DNA of 64,000 nt, from assembly GCA_028095005.1 (NCBI GenBank), contig CM051461.1:167344144-167408143 (forward strand). Reading direction: 5' to 3'. The notes under the pieces are model-generated. The model was not told the origin of the DNA. It searched no databases and saw only the letters and a list, made by a program, of their open reading frames with translations. This document shows, one piece after another, positions 9,938-23,600 of the stretch (its first letter is position 1; each line of letters opens with the position of its first letter). The position numbers and the translations under genes were made by a program. This stretch comes from Rhynchospora pubera (Eukaryota > Streptophyta > Magnoliopsida > Poales > Cyperaceae).

Positions 9938-12869
9938 GATTCATAAGCTTTCCTTTGACAAATAAGGAATTCTGACTTATAATAAAGGTTATGGATTATT
10001 CTAGTTATTAAGAAATCTATTGAATAATCAGCAATTTGTCTAATATGAATTTGTCTTAGAAAAATGATAGGCATTTTTCGTTACAAATTGAACTATCAAT
10101 ACATAAAGGATAAATGTTATGTTTGTGTAGTACTGTAGTTGTAAAGTTTTGATGTAGCCCACAGGTCATCAGACTATCAATGATACTCTATTAGTACTAT
10201 TACGGTCTTACATGCATTGTATTGATTATATAAGCAAATCTGTTTTGCAATAAATATGGTATAGTGACATTACACAAATTGTATTCACAAAAGATATGGC
10301 GGGAATTGCGTGTATCAAGATTATTCAAGTATAGATTTTAATAATTAGATGATGTATGATCCTGGTCAGGGTTGACATTAATGTCTTTTGGTTTATGTTG
10401 TAATGACGCAATACATGTCATAGCGAAAAGTTACATAAGGATACAATCTGTGTTGATAACTTGATATTAATGTTTAGAACATGTTCTTAATAAACAATCA
10501 AGTTTCGAAACTGACTATTTCATCTGGTTGCAGATGATATTAGGTTATGTCTAGTGATTAATATATATTAATTGAAATTGAGGAGTAGCCACAACATCTT
10601 CAATTGTGTTAAGGTATATATATGTATAGTGCATCTATAAATCATGTTAGGTAGAAAAGACATAAATTGTGATAAATTATATTAATGAAGTTAATATCGT
10701 CCCACATGACTATTGACTGAAATTAGTATAATTTATTAGGATATAATAGTTGATTATAAATCTTAATCTACCCACAGGAATTAAGATTAGGCAGATAGTT
10801 AACTAGTTATATCATAAAGGAATAAGGAATCAAAACATGGTATTTAGTCCACAAGTAATTTTATGTAGGAACTTGATTCATAGAAGGTTTAATGTTTAAT
10901 TACATTTTGAGTCAAAGCACGGTATTTAGTCCACAGGTAATATTGTGCAGGAAATTGATTCATAAGATTGTGCACTTAGCTTACATCTTGTAAATTAAGT
11001 ATAAAGTTATGTCTCAATATAAAGTATAAGCATGTATCAGTCTACTTTCATAAGGAATAACAGATTTCCCCTTTAGAAATGATATATATGTTCTGAGTTG
11101 AGGAATATTAGTTTTAAGACCTGAAGGATATTGTTCTCCTTCATTTAAATTATAAAGGCATTGATCTTGCTATCCGAAAGGATCAACCATGATAACCAAA
11201 TTTGAGGATGAGCATTTGAACATGGAATATTATGAACAGTGAGAGCGATGTATCCACTTAAATATACAATGTTCATAAGGGACAAGCTCTCTCTAATTCT
11301 TGTGGTTAGGTTGAACGAGCATAACAATGTGGAGGTCTTAATTAAGGTTAGATGAGTAGTTTGCCTATTTGGGTAAGGCGAGTGTAATCTCTCATCATAC
11401 AGTTGATGTCCTTAAAAGCTTACTACCATTATAGGTGTGCGAAGACACATAATTAAAATGTGGGATGTACTTGCTCAACTTAAGAGTCTAAGTTAAGATT
11501 TCTAAGTCTTTTCTTGTGTATTTCATTATGAACGTTTGTCTAGTTTAATCTCCTAAAACACATATAAAGTAAAATGGTCAATCAATGAATTCACGACTAT
11601 GTGTATCAAGGAGGAGAATAACTTGATAAGGTCTTAACTAAAATGTTCATATGATTGGAATGCTGAATAACAAGAAGGATAATGACTACTGGAGCGAGCA
11701 ATCTAAGTCAAGCAAAAGGATAAAGGTTGCACTCTTGTTACTGCTGACATTAAGTGAAGTGTTTCTACTTTAAAGAAGAAACACTCGAATACAGATTGCA
11801 TCAAGTATAAAGTCCATTTTCATCTCTACATTGATGTTACTCATAATATTTATATCTCTACATGTCTTTAAGGTTATCAAGACAAAAAATAGAGAAACAA
11901 TACAGTGAGCAAATAGAGATTGTGAGATATTCGATAGAGATGATAACTTATATTGTAGATATACAGTAGATGGATAAGTTTATAGTCAATTTGTTAAGTT
12001 CCATGAGGAAATGGATTTGACACCCAATTCACAATGCCTAGGGTCTCCGGATCGAAATGACATATATAACGGGACATTGAAACGTGACATTGTTGGACAT
12101 GGTAAGTAATAGGATGAGTAGTTTAATACTACTCAAGTCTCTTTGGATAAATACACTTAAGCAACTATATAAAATCATAATCGAATTCCAATAAAGGTTT
12201 TTTCTCAAATTATCATTTGAGTTATTAAGTTTTGGAAATCGAATTTGAGTCAATTACACAAATGAAACTGTCATACGAAAGTAAGTGTGTTCAATCAACA
12301 AGAGAAGAAATTCAATCCTAATACCTCGAGTGATATTTTATTGGGTATGCCAAGAAATCCAAGGATTATGTACTATAATTATTCATCAAATCTAACTAGG
12401 ATTGTGGAGTCTAGAAATGTTAAGTTCTAGAGAAAGATTAGATTAGTGCGAGTGATCGGTTTGACGATCATAAAGGTTCCTTCTAATGCATAATTGGATT
12501 GTATTATTTCAGGTTCTATGAATATTGATAATCCAATTATTGATATTCCACGGTTGGCTAATGATACACATGGATAAATCAAATTGAATATTTGAATTCA
12601 ATGTTAAGATGATCTAATAATGTGGGAATGTCATATATTCCTAGTGATTATGTAGTTATCTACAAGTCTCTTATTAAGGTATAAGTGTTGAGCATAGTTC
12701 AGTTACAATTTATAATTAATGATATTGCAGTAAGTTCATGTTATGGTATAATGCAAAAGAAATAAACTCAGTTTTGTTGCGAGTTACATTAAAGATGTAA
12801 TACTGCAAAATTAATGGTAATCAAGAGGAATTGGTTGTATGGAACAACCATAAGGTTTCTTTTAGAGAG

Positions 12870-13260
12870 GTAGTGAGCAATTAATGTGCAAGTTAAACAA
12901 ATCCATATAAGGATTAAAATAAGTATTCCACTATTGGTATTTAAAATTCCATGAGGTCATTTCTTCATACGGTTTTGAAGAAAAATATCATGAACTGATG
13001 TTTATATGACAGGAGATTAGTGGGAGTCAGGTTTATTCTTATTTTATATGTGGATGGTATTCTACTTGCAATTAAGGATAAATGATGGTTAGGTAAAATA
13101 ATTTCTTTCTAAATATTGTTATGAAGGATATGGATAAAGGTTCTTATGTTATAAACATAAAGATCCATAGAGATGGAAATTAAGATATTCTTAATTTATC
13201 TCATCAAGTATATTTTATATGGTATTAGAAAGATTTGGAATAGAAAATCTTTCACTTGGT
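12870..13260 (+). pseudogene. Remnant of copia reverse transcriptase
   Basis: Broken frames still show copia reverse-transcriptase blocks in the right order. First is a CKLNKSIY-like block, then HWYLKFHEV, then the catalytic-loop block YVDGILLA at about 13050, then KIHRDG and LNLSHQVYF. The usual YVDD box reads YVDG here. Several in-frame stops interrupt it. Upstream, near 12340-12460, a GYAKKSKDYV block fits the integrase-RT linker. Downstream, after the second solo LTR, an RNase H-like end survives (about 15300-15480; RPLRILCGNSTAAFLA). All of it is non-functional. Confidence 0.82.
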
Positions 13261-13684
13261 TAAGAAGCTATTTTAAATGTGATATATTCAGATTGAATCG
13301 GTATCCTCAGAATAGGAACATATGGTAAATATTCCATACGCTTCAGATTGAAGCATAATATTTTGTTCAAGTTTGTGCACGTGACTTGACATATTTTTGT
13401 TATCAATGGAATGTTAGATCATTATTAAGGTAATTGGAGAATAGACCACAAGAAAATACTAAGAAAGTAATGATTAATCTTTAAGTTATTAAAGATAATA
13501 TGCTTATGTATCAATGAACTGACAAGTTAGAGGTATTTTGGCACATGGATTGGCTATGTCGATTCAAAATCAAATTCAGGATTTGTTATAGCTAATGATC
13601 TATGTCATAAAGGAGTGTCATAGACACTTATTATTACCTTAACTGTAAAGGAAAGTTCATTGTGTATTTGAGACTGCATCCTCA

Positions 13685-15299
13685 TGTCTCTTATTTATAT
13701 ACATGTTTTTGGTCATCCTTAGCACCAAAATAACACTCAAACCAATATAAATATCTCATTATCAACTGTGTTTTCCAGGATTTGGTACTGTCGCCGCTTC
13801 TAACTTTATTTTGTAGAATTCTCGCAGAAGTCGAAGACAAAACGCCTTAAACATGGAGAATGGAGCCTAACCCTCGGCCAGGCGACTCATTCCTGGCTCA
13901 CACACATGTCCCTAGGTCCAGACTACATCATCATGGGTCGTGACGGATTGCGGGCCCTGGTTTCAGCCCATTTCACCTCGCCAGCCTCTGATTTCAGTCC
14001 GAAATGAGCATGGTTTCGGTCCGAAATCCAAGTATGGAAGGTGGATTTCGGAAAGTTTCTAGTATGGAAAGAGCATCCCTTGCCCTAGCCGCTTCCTGAC
14101 CTTCCTTGGGCACTACTTAGGCACGTATTTTCGACCAGAGAGGCATCTTTTTTCCACATTTTTATTTTCTCCACCATTTTTCATTGATTTCGAGGCGTTT
14201 TTGGCTCTTTCCACGAGGATTTCTTGAGGAGTAGCAGCGTTTGTGTGCGACGACAGCGTCCTTGCATCTCTCCATCAACTCCTTGGCCTTAAGGCAGCGA
14301 GTATTTGCATAGGATGCCTTATTTTTACTCTTTTATGCTTATATTTTGTTGTTTTACGGCTTGTATCTTATTTATCTGCATGATACTTATTATTTTTGTT
14401 ATGAGCATGTTAGGCTAGACTTTTATGATGTCTTAGAGGTAGTTAGTAGATCAGTTTGGTATTTTATGATGACTTGACTATCTATGCTTTGATTATGTGA
14501 TATGTTTTGTTGAGATTGATGTCTTGCTTAGTCAATTAGATTACTTGTTTAATTTGTTCACCTATTGATGTCTGCAACGCCATTAGGACATTAAACTAGA
14601 ACAATTAATTGGATAATTAGGTATTTGAGATAAGCCAATCGCTCAAAAGAGGAGACTAGTTACGACCGATAGGTGTAGCTTTTATTGATCCGACATGACT
14701 TTAAATATCTCTAGAACTCGAACCTAACATACTTAAACAACTAAATCAGAACGAAAGTATAGGTTTAGATTGTTTACGTGGCAAAAACCAAGTTCCAAAC
14801 CAAGTTAGAACCGAAATCGCGAAAGCTGAGGTTAGGACTTAGGTTTGGTTGTTTAATAGCCTTCACATGTCATGGTGTAGAGATACCAAGTTGAAATAAA
14901 AGGTCTAAAACAATTTCGGAGCAAAACAGTATGATTTCGATCCGAAATCAATATTATTTTGGTCCGAAATGAACCTTTGTCTCGGTGAAAATCGTAGGCC
15001 GAGATGTTTTAGAGCCAAACTGATTGAACGTTAAACCCTAGGACATCTCTTGCATCTGTTAAGTTCCTAAAAACACAAAAATCAACTCAAAAATATTTTA
15101 TTATTTATTTCCTCAACTTCAATTAATTTTAATATCGACTTTTTATCACAAAAATTTATTTGTCTAGCTTTTAAGAAAAATTAAGTCTGGTACTCATTTT
15201 TACCGTTCTTTAGGTTCGACCCTTAGCTTTACCAGAACGATTAGTAAGGTAGAACGGAGGTTATAAATTCATTTGACCTAGGTTTCAAAAGCCTTATCA
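13685..15299 (+). mobile_element. Solo LTR (about 1.6 kb), insertion B, in the copia element
   Basis: Same LTR family and orientation as 8332-9937, ending GCCTTATCA. It lies inside the copia RNase H region: copia frames stop at about 13684 and resume at 15300. Flanks are CCTCA and CTTCC, only 3 of 5 alike, so the duplication has decayed or the edges are off by a few bases. Because copia coding fragments lie between A and B, the two are separate insertions, not the two LTRs of one element. Confidence 0.8.
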
Positions 15300-15915
15300 C
15301 TTCCTATGATGGTTGAAGAGTTTTATTTCAAGGTTTAGAATCATGGATTCAATATCTAGGCCATTAAGGATTCTGTGTGGTAATTCTACTGCAGCCTTTC
15401 TAGCCAATAATCACAAGTGAAAGTCGACATTAAGTATATGGCTAAGAGAGAACGCATCAAGGAGAATTAAGTGGTCATTAAAGTATACTCACACAGAATA
15501 AATGCAGGTTGATCTTTTAATATTGTATACAATTAAGGTAATTCAAAGATCAAATAGCCAATATAGGAGTTGATCCTATAATGAAGTAAAATAATCGTAC
15601 GATTGGTAGTATGAAACTCTTCATAAAGAATAGATGTTTTTCTCATGTTGATTGTGCGCACATACATGAAATATGTTGATCATAAAGGTTGAGAATTACA
15701 TCATAAAGATAGATCTGGAATAAACGTTGGGTTTATTCATAAAGTTAATATTATCACATAAAGGTTGGATAAAGGATTATTAAGTGCATTGTAATGCATG
15801 GAAGGTAATACTCATAGAAAGATGACTTACCACCATGATTCATGTATTTTATTTTCCTTTCTCTCAACATTCAAGTTTAGGGTACAATAATTAGTGCAGA
15901 GATCAAGTGGGAGAA

Positions 15916-16293
15916 TGTAAACATTTAATTAATTAAATGGAGTGATCTCAGCCATTAAATTGGCACCTTTTGATTGCACTCTTTTTGTTTTGCACCCTTT
16001 AGTGACAATACACCAGTATATATGGCATCCTTTTCTGTGATCGACAAGAGTACCCTCTCTATTCCACATAAAGTTTCTGTGAGAAGAAAAAAAGAAAAGA
16101 AAGGGAGACATGGTCTAGACCGATTTCCTGGAGGTTACCATCAAGGCAAGGGAAGAACATCGGTTTAGTAGTGCCATTTCTGTTTCAAGAAGGCGGCAGT
16201 GACTCCAATCAACAATCAGGCATCAGCAATGGCTGGAGGTAACTTTAAGATTTTGGGAATTTTCGTGTTATCCTAATTAAGGTTTTACTAACA
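15916..16293 (+). repeat. 3' LTR of copia element
   Basis: A 378-bp LTR starting TGTAAACATTT and ending TTTTACTAACA, followed by the CATTT duplication. It matches the 5' LTR with scattered substitutions and small indels. Confidence 0.92.
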
Positions 16294-16679
16294 CATTTAA
16301 ATTTTAAAATTTTTAAATATTATAAAAATTTGTGCGGTTGGAGAACTCTACAACTGTAGATGATTTCACTTCCAAACAAGTTAAGGTAGGTTAGAAAAAA
16401 AACTCAGCAAAAAAAGACATAAAAAAATAATATATAAAAATAAATACTAATGTCCTTTCCCTACCTCTTTCTACCCCTATCGCCTTGATTTTCCTTCTTT
16501 TCTTCACGTGATTTACCTTTCTCTTCCTTTCTTTTTTTCTTTCCTCTCTGTCTTCATCCCTCTCATCCTAACTTTTATCTTACCATTGTAATCTGTATCC
16601 ATCTCTCACCCTTGCTACTCTCTCATGTCATCTACCTCTCTTCCCTTCACCTCTGCCTTTATCTAGTCTTTACCTCATT

Positions 16680-17170
16680 GTGAACATATGGAACAAAAAA
16701 TGAATAGATATAATAAATAAAGTAAGCAAGAAATAAAGTGAACACAACAAAAAAAAGTCAACAGATACAATAAACAAAGTGAACACACATAGATATAAGC
16801 TGAACAATAGATAATGTGAATATATACAATAATATTGGCTGAATAAAGAAACTAAGTGAACATATACGACAGACAAAATGAATATATATATTAATAAAGT
16901 GAACATATATCCAATTTTGCTAAATACCAATAAATGACGATATTCAACATACAAAGTGAACTCAATTAACAACATAGTTAACAGATACAATAAACAAAGT
17001 TAACAAATATAAAAGTAGCTAAATAAAGCATAAAATGAACAAATTGAATAACACAAAGTGAACACATAAGAATAACAAAATGAGCGGATACAACAAAAAA
17101 GTTAATAAATAATTAAATAAAGTGAAAAAATAAATTGAACGAATAAATGAAATAATTTGAAATTATAAAT
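16680..17170. repeat. Degenerate AT-rich minisatellite-like region
   Basis: Repeated variants of AAAGTGAACA and ACAATAAACAAAGTGAACA recur at irregular 20-30-base spacing. The open frame on the minus strand here is a product of the repeat, not a gene. The preceding 16440-16680 is a pyrimidine-rich stretch. Confidence 0.6.
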
Positions 17171-17712
17171 ATAACAAAACAAAAAAATGCAAAAATATAT
17201 TGCATAAATACCTTCAGAAAGATGGATCAAATGAAACGCTTAGGAGAGATAGAGAAAATAAAGCGACATGGAGGGAAGGTGTGTGAGAGACAACAATTTT
17301 AGTCCATGTCTATATGATGTTTTGATCATGTAAAGTGCGGTCGATAACGATTCTTATCCCGCTATGGTAACAGTTGCCTATGGAATAGCCTTGTATATGT
17401 TATTCATCATGAAAATAAAGAAATTAACGGTGAAAATGAATTGTAATGGTGACCCAACTCATGGTTGTATTACAGGGTAAAATTTGTTGTATCGACTGCT
17501 AGTTATAACTTGTATGCCTGAACGGTGGTTGGGTTACTTCCCATGGCATGCGTCAAGTACTTAACAACATGGGCAGTAAGTACTAAAGGTGTCTTGTAGG
17601 TGAACCAATAACCCAGTCCAATGGGTCGAATTAAGGGAGGTGTACAGTTAGACAGTCCAAGTTGCCAACTGTAGCCAATGAAATTGGGACATGTTGTTGC
17701 TGTGGGACCAAG

Positions 17713-17860
17713 GGTTGTGTTTGGATGAGTCTAGAAATAAGAAAATAACTTCTTCATAGGAATAAATTTATTATAAACAATCCAAACTCTTCACAAAGTT
17801 ACACACTTTCCAATACTTCTTCCCTTATTCCTCTTATTCCCACACCATCCAAACGGAGCC
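17713..17860. mobile_element. Short Tourist-like MITE, copy 1
   Basis: This 148-bp element opens GGTTGTGTTTGGATG and ends with the complement of GGCTCCGTTTGGATGG. The duplication AAG lies on both sides (17710-17712 and 17861-17863). It is a sister of 29537-29687. Confidence 0.82.
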
Positions 17861-17863
17861 AAG

Positions 17864-20450
17864 GAGAATTAGGGGATGGTTGACACATGTCTAGCACTTT
17901 TTAAGCTTGTTTCTTCCCAACCATAAGGTCTACCTCTTGCTGAAATTCGTGGATGTCATGTTCCTCATCAAAATTGACTACCAAAGTGCTATTTTAGAGC
18001 TCTAGTGCGTGAAATTGCTAACTGGGGATATAGTTGCATAGTTAGGGCAGCCGAGAACAAGGTATAGACGTATAGTGCATGGTTTATTCTCTAATTCTCC
18101 CAAACCAGGCCATGGAAAGCCATGGCAGGGGGTTCTTTAAGTATGGTTCATAGTTGTCATACTCGAAAGGTGCAAACCGTGGTCTTGTGATCCTACCCTA
18201 ACAGGTCACATGTGATGGGGGTTTACATGAACACATTTCAACTCGGTTTAGGCTCTTAATGACCTTTGGATGCATGTGTTTCTACTTCAATTTGCTAATT
18301 TTAGGTTAGAAAAAAAAAGGTGCAGCCGTAGTTCGACTTTTGTTTTACAAGATCATCACCTAAGCGGCACAAAAAATTGAATAACAGTGGAGTTCTAGAA
18401 GCATTAGGATGGACTAGCCCATGTGCAGGACAGACTACCCAACCAATGAAGGATACAACCGACAGAACAACCAGACTTAAATGGAACGGGTTGACTCAGA
18501 CTCGCAAATAGAACGTTCTAAGTTCTCTAGACTTTCCAAAAATAGCGAGGCAATTTTAGTCTGTTTTTGCTATGCATTTTCTTCCACTATGAGACATCTC
18601 CAAACACGATCTCCACTCCAAATAAGTTGATTTTGATGCCTATTTAAGCTCTGCTCTATCCAAGGCAACCCCATGTTTGAGATTCTAGGTTTAGCCACTT
18701 CAAAAACTTACCAAGGAGTTACTTTCTGTTGAGACGACCCAAGCACTTAAATGCTCCGTCCTAGAGCTAGGATGAGCCTCCCCAGACAGAGTAGAGCCAA
18801 TGATAAAGAAGAAATCAAGCCAAAGCTGTTGTAACTTTTTTTTTTCTTTATATGCTACTTTATTGATGAAACCTTTACACCTATTTACCTACCCCGTCAC
18901 TTAGATATTGCCACTCAAGTCCCCCGCTTCTTGTCCTACGAAGTCTAGTTCGCATGTACAAAATTCGTAGGTTACAACCACACATAACCAATCTATAACT
19001 CATATCATTTCGTGGTTAAGGCACCATACTTAACACCGCATTGGGGCTAGTTTGCGGTGGACGCACTGTTTCTACCACCACACCATGGTCTGGTTCCATG
19101 TTTCTTGCTGCAACCACACTGCTGTTTAGGTCATGCTATTGTTCTACCATGTTCATCAGGGGTGGAGACAAAGGGCAAAGAGTTACTTACGCTAAAATTT
19201 TAAGATTGTAAGAGGATAAATTGAATAAATCATATATAATTACATGTGGCTCCGCCACTGATGCTCCAATACTATTTGGATGATGCATTGAGTATATAAA
19301 TGAAGGAGAACAAATATTATTATGAATTCATTCCCTCCATTGGAGGAATAGAAAATAAGTTTATACCTATCTTTTTATTTTTTGTTTGGTTGGATCCAAA
19401 ATTAAATATAAGTCCTCTTATATCTTATACCCACTTATTTCATGCTAACCCAACGATAATAAACGCCCTAAAAATTATTTATAGAGATAAAATTTTAAAT
19501 CTAAAAAGTCTTCAACAATATAACATGGAATGCCCTTTAGTTACAATTTTGTCATAAAATGCACATAAGAGGTTGTAGGATGCAAGATGGAATAGAATTT
19601 ACGTCAAAGTTACTCTAAAATAATTTTAACAGGTCGATCTCTGTGAAATTTAAATCGGACAACTTAAAAATGAAATGAGCACAGTCCATGCAACAAATAT
19701 TTCAACATATCATCAAAGATGATTTGTTTGTTTTAATTTAAACATAACATTCTAGTAACAAGGGAACTAATATGTCGCAATCACATATTAATATTATTCA
19801 TTTGTTCAGTAAAGTTAATTTATGATATTAACTTCGTCATTAAGATGTTCCGTGAGAATGATTCTAAAATTTATTGAATCGGATCAAGTGAATTTATTTT
19901 TAAACTGTTCAAACATATATATTCACAAAAATATCAATTTTATAAATATTTAAGCTCATCAAGTACAAAATCAAGCAATTAAAGAAATTATAAAAATGAG
20001 AAAATTTAATTTTTTTAATAAATTATATACCAGTGTTGAAAGCTTTTGTCTACCTACATATCACGGCTAAATGGTTTTAATTGACGAGGATTAATACCTC
20101 ACAAATCAATCATTCGACCGACAATTCAACAGTTTGATAGTTGGATACATTACTGTTCGAAAACGAAAACCAACCAATTTTTCATATAGGATCGCACTGA
20201 AGGATCAAGATCAGCACGTGGTACTTAATTCAAAACCACGTGACCGGAAAACCAAACCGATTCTCTGCGACATCATTGATTCCACTCTGTCTTTATTGAA
20301 TGCCGCCTCCATGAAAAACACTTACCAGTTACCTGATTACCTCGGTATCTAATCGAGTAAGCACCACAAAAGGCCAGAGGATACCTATTGCCAGCGTCAG
20401 AAAAGATCACAACAACGAACAGATAAGCCAATAAATCAATAATTGATTTT
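17864..20450. other. Intergenic DNA, no gene recognised
   Basis: No frame in this stretch resembles a protein. The 85-residue open frame near 19300-19557 is AT-driven and has no domain character. No repeat pair was noticed. Confidence 0.45.
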
Positions 20451-20487
20451 CCTAGCGAAGTTGAACCGTTGGGCATGAAAGTCTTTA

Positions 20488-20530
20488 TTTTTTTTTTTTT
20501 TTTTTTTGAAAGCTGGCTTTTGCCAGAAAA
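20488..20530 (-). mobile_element. 5'-truncated retroposon tail (43 bp) with target-site duplication
   Basis: A T run followed by GAAAGCTGGCTTTTGCCAGAAA is flanked by the perfect 10-bp direct repeat AAAGTCTTTA (20478-20487 and 20531-20540). On the minus strand it is a short 3' end plus poly(A), as left by a truncated SINE or LINE. The matching place in the second NPF copy (near 25250) lacks it. Confidence 0.72.
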
Positions 20531-20688
20531 AAAGTCTTTATTTTATTAAAATTATATTTTCCAGCAAGTAGGTGTGCGTAGACTAGTTATAGATCTTTCC
20601 TCCACAGCTCCACTCTTTGAGCCTTGACATTTCCATTCCCTTTAGGCTTTAGTTCTTAGACCAGAGAGCAGTAGATTCTGTGAGCGCC

Positions 20689-23600
20689 ATGGAGAGAGGA
20701 GATCACAAGCCTCTACTAGATGAGGTTTCAGTTCTACAATTTTCTTAATTTTCTCTTTTGTTTGATTTAAGTGACAGTGAATTTCTTTTGTGTGAACCAA
20801 TTCAGACGTAATTGTTTCCAATTTGTCAAAGGTATTGGATTTTTGTAGCTGCTTGAACTTAATTGAGAGCTGAAGCCCATGGTAGCTGAGGTTTCAAACT
20901 GTCAAATTATGCAACCAACTCAATCTTATTTTTCGTTTTTATTCAGTTTTACTGCATACCATTTCCTCTCCTTTTTTTTTGCCACAAAGAATTGAACGAA
21001 AAGTACTCCTCCTTTCTCTCTAAATTCAATAAATCTACCTTGAATAGTTGGGTTGTTGCATTCTTTTTATGATTATTAAGTTACAGTTATCACAATTACC
21101 AAGTTCACGGTTGTTGGAAATTTAGAGTTCATTCAGTGAAATTTGTATGCCCTTCTAAAGATTGAAATTGTAATTCAAAGATTGTGAATGCAGAGGTACA
21201 ATTTTATTGAAACTTGGCTTTTGAATCACCCAGATATATTAATGTTAATGCTATTTTTATTTTTATATGATTGATTGTTTATTTATTTTTATATATATTT
21301 TTTTACCCCTTTAGAGTTCTTCCTGGAGTTACCAAGATAATAATGCCTTGGTGGAGGAAGGTGATACACTGCGTTACCGCTCAAGGAAAAAGCCCTTTAG
21401 CTGGAAGGCTCCAGCAATCGTCTTAGGTATGTGTCATAACTAATTATTCTAATGAATACATAACAAAAGAGTTTGCATTTTGCTTCGATTTAAATCTATT
21501 TTCACACTATAAAATGAGAATAATTAGAAGCCCTTTTCACACTGAAAAGAGAACATTTCTAAAGAAATTACTAAAAACCCTTGAACTTGAGAGCACCTGC
21601 AATAATTTTACTATGTAAGACTGAGTTCGTGCACATGGCAAGGCATGATTGGTAACAATATAAGCCAGTTCTCGATTTTTCTCCAGTCCTTCAATTTAAT
21701 TTTTGGTATTTGGATGTTAGTTATCTTCCTAACTATTTAATCAAACTAGGCACCTTGCCTGCCAGTTGTCATCCCCACTTCATCTGTATTTGAGCTCAAA
21801 AGTCAAAACACAATATCAGTCCTCAAAAAAATAGAAAACCTTTTCATAAACTTCATTTTGTGACTTTATGTAGGATTTGAATTCTTGGAGAGTATAGCAT
21901 ATTCTGGCATATCTCTAAACTTGGTAGTATATCTTGCTGATGTTCTTCATGGAACTACTGCCTCAAATGCTGCAAATGTGGATACTTGGAATGGTACCAC
22001 TTTTCTCGCTCCGGTTCTAGGCGCCTTCTTGGCTGACACGTACTTGGGGAAATACAAGACCATAGCCATTTCTGTTATTCTCTATCTCCTTGTATGTCAG
22101 ATTACTGCTAAAAAAATAAAAGAGAAGATTACAATTTATTTATCTTCTTTATTTTTTCATATAATTCAACCTGTACGCATCCTTGTCTAGCCACAATCTT
22201 ACCCTCCCATGTAACTGTGCCACTGATACCTACCAAGTCACTAGTTGAGTTGATTCTTATGATCACTGGTAAGTGGTAACTTAAAGAGTTTAGACACACA
22301 ATTTGTACTGGTATGAAAAAGTAAAAAGCTATCATTCTGCATGCGCTCATAATTAACTATATGATTAGTAAGTACTATAACAATCCTCAGTTCCTCACAT
22401 ATTTTATCCTATATCCTGTAACCTCCTTTATTTTATATCACTGAGCAGGGAATGCTAACAATAACTCTATCAGCAATGATCCCCTCTCTCCAGCCTGCCT
22501 CGTGCAATGGCACATCATGTCCTGCTGCAACCGAATTCCAATATGCTGTATTCTTTATTGCATTGTATCTCATTGCCATTGGAACAGGAGGTGTCAAGTC
22601 TGCCTTGATGCCTTTGGGGGCAGATCAATACGATGAAACAAACCCAGATGAGGCCCAAAAGAAGCAATCATTCTTTAGTCTATTTTTTGTGGCAGTAAAT
22701 CTTGGGGTTTTCATTGCGGGTACAGTTGTGGTGTGGATACAGCAAAACATTGCATGGGGACTGGGATTTGGTATCTCTTTGGCTTGCTTGGTGGTTGCCA
22801 CAGTTGGGTTTTTTGTGGGCACACCTACTTATCGGGTCCAGATGCCAACCGGTAGCCCGTTGAAAAGTGTTGTGCGGGTATTGATTGTGGCTTTCAAGAA
22901 GAGGAATTTAGAGTTGCCAAAGGATAGTGCTCTCTTGTATGAAGGAGAGATGGGCTCAGGAACGGAGTGGCAACATAAGCTAGACCATACAGATGGGTTC
23001 AGGTACTTTCCAAACTTATTTAACAATTTTTTTTCAGTTTACTAGATAAAATACAGGAATTAAGCCTCATAACTTTAAATATCCACAAGGGATTCCTGTA
23101 AAGTTTTGAAGTTACAGCCACTATTTAAGAGAGTTGCCCTCGGCCACTAGACCATAGGCCGGTTCTCTATTTGACAGTAAAAGTAGTTTTATTTTAGAAA
23201 ATAACTGCATTGTTTGGTATTAACCGCCTTTAAGCTTATCTAAGATACGTCGAATTGAATTCTATATTACCATGCCAGTCAGGTCATGGGAGTTTAGTAT
23301 ATAATGTCCAGTGCGAATTTACATGGTAAAAAGAAAAGGTTAAAATTTGATAAAAGTTCAGAAAGAGGTTCAAAACTAAAATCCACTGTTCTCTAATGCC
23401 AAACAATGGTGTACATGCTAGTGTTCTCAAGTTAATACAGCTATAGACAGGTAGTACCAAATGCAGATAAACATAACTGGTGTTATGCAGGTGCTTAGAC
23501 AAGGCAGCTGTAATGGCCAGCCCATACTCGACAGACCTCAGCCCTGCAACACCCTGGCTTTCTTGCACTGTTACACAGGTCGAAGAGGTCAAGATCCTCG

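Larger units (their letters stand above)
7024..16293 (+). mobile_element. Decayed Ty1/copia LTR retrotransposon, interrupted by two solo LTRs
   Basis: The whole element is bounded by the 5-bp duplication CATTT (7019-7023 and 16294-16298). It has two LTRs of about 380 bp with TG...CA ends. Directly after the left LTR is TGGTATCAGAAC (7412-7423), one base from the usual initiator-Met tRNA primer site. Directly before the right LTR is the purine tract AAGTGGGAGAA (15905-15915). Both are typical of plant copia elements. The coding region has no open gag-pol frame; only fragments remain (separate entry). Removing the two 1.6-kb insertions leaves about 6.05 kb. The element is dead: frameshifts and stops are spread throughout. 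LTR-to-LTR divergence is visible but was not measured. Confidence 0.93.

Noticed and set aside
8332..15299. The two 1.6-kb direct repeats as the LTR pair of one 7-kb retrotransposon
   Set aside because: The DNA between them is copia coding sequence in line with the outer copia LTRs, there is no primer site after the first repeat, and the first has its own perfect 5-bp duplication.
16670..16990. Minus-strand hydrophobic frame of 106 residues
   Set aside because: It arises from the AAAGTGAACA repeat region and has the Leu/Phe/Tyr bias of AT-rich repeats.
19300..19557. An 85-residue gene
   Set aside because: Single short frame in AT-rich DNA, with no splice context, domain or neighbour support.
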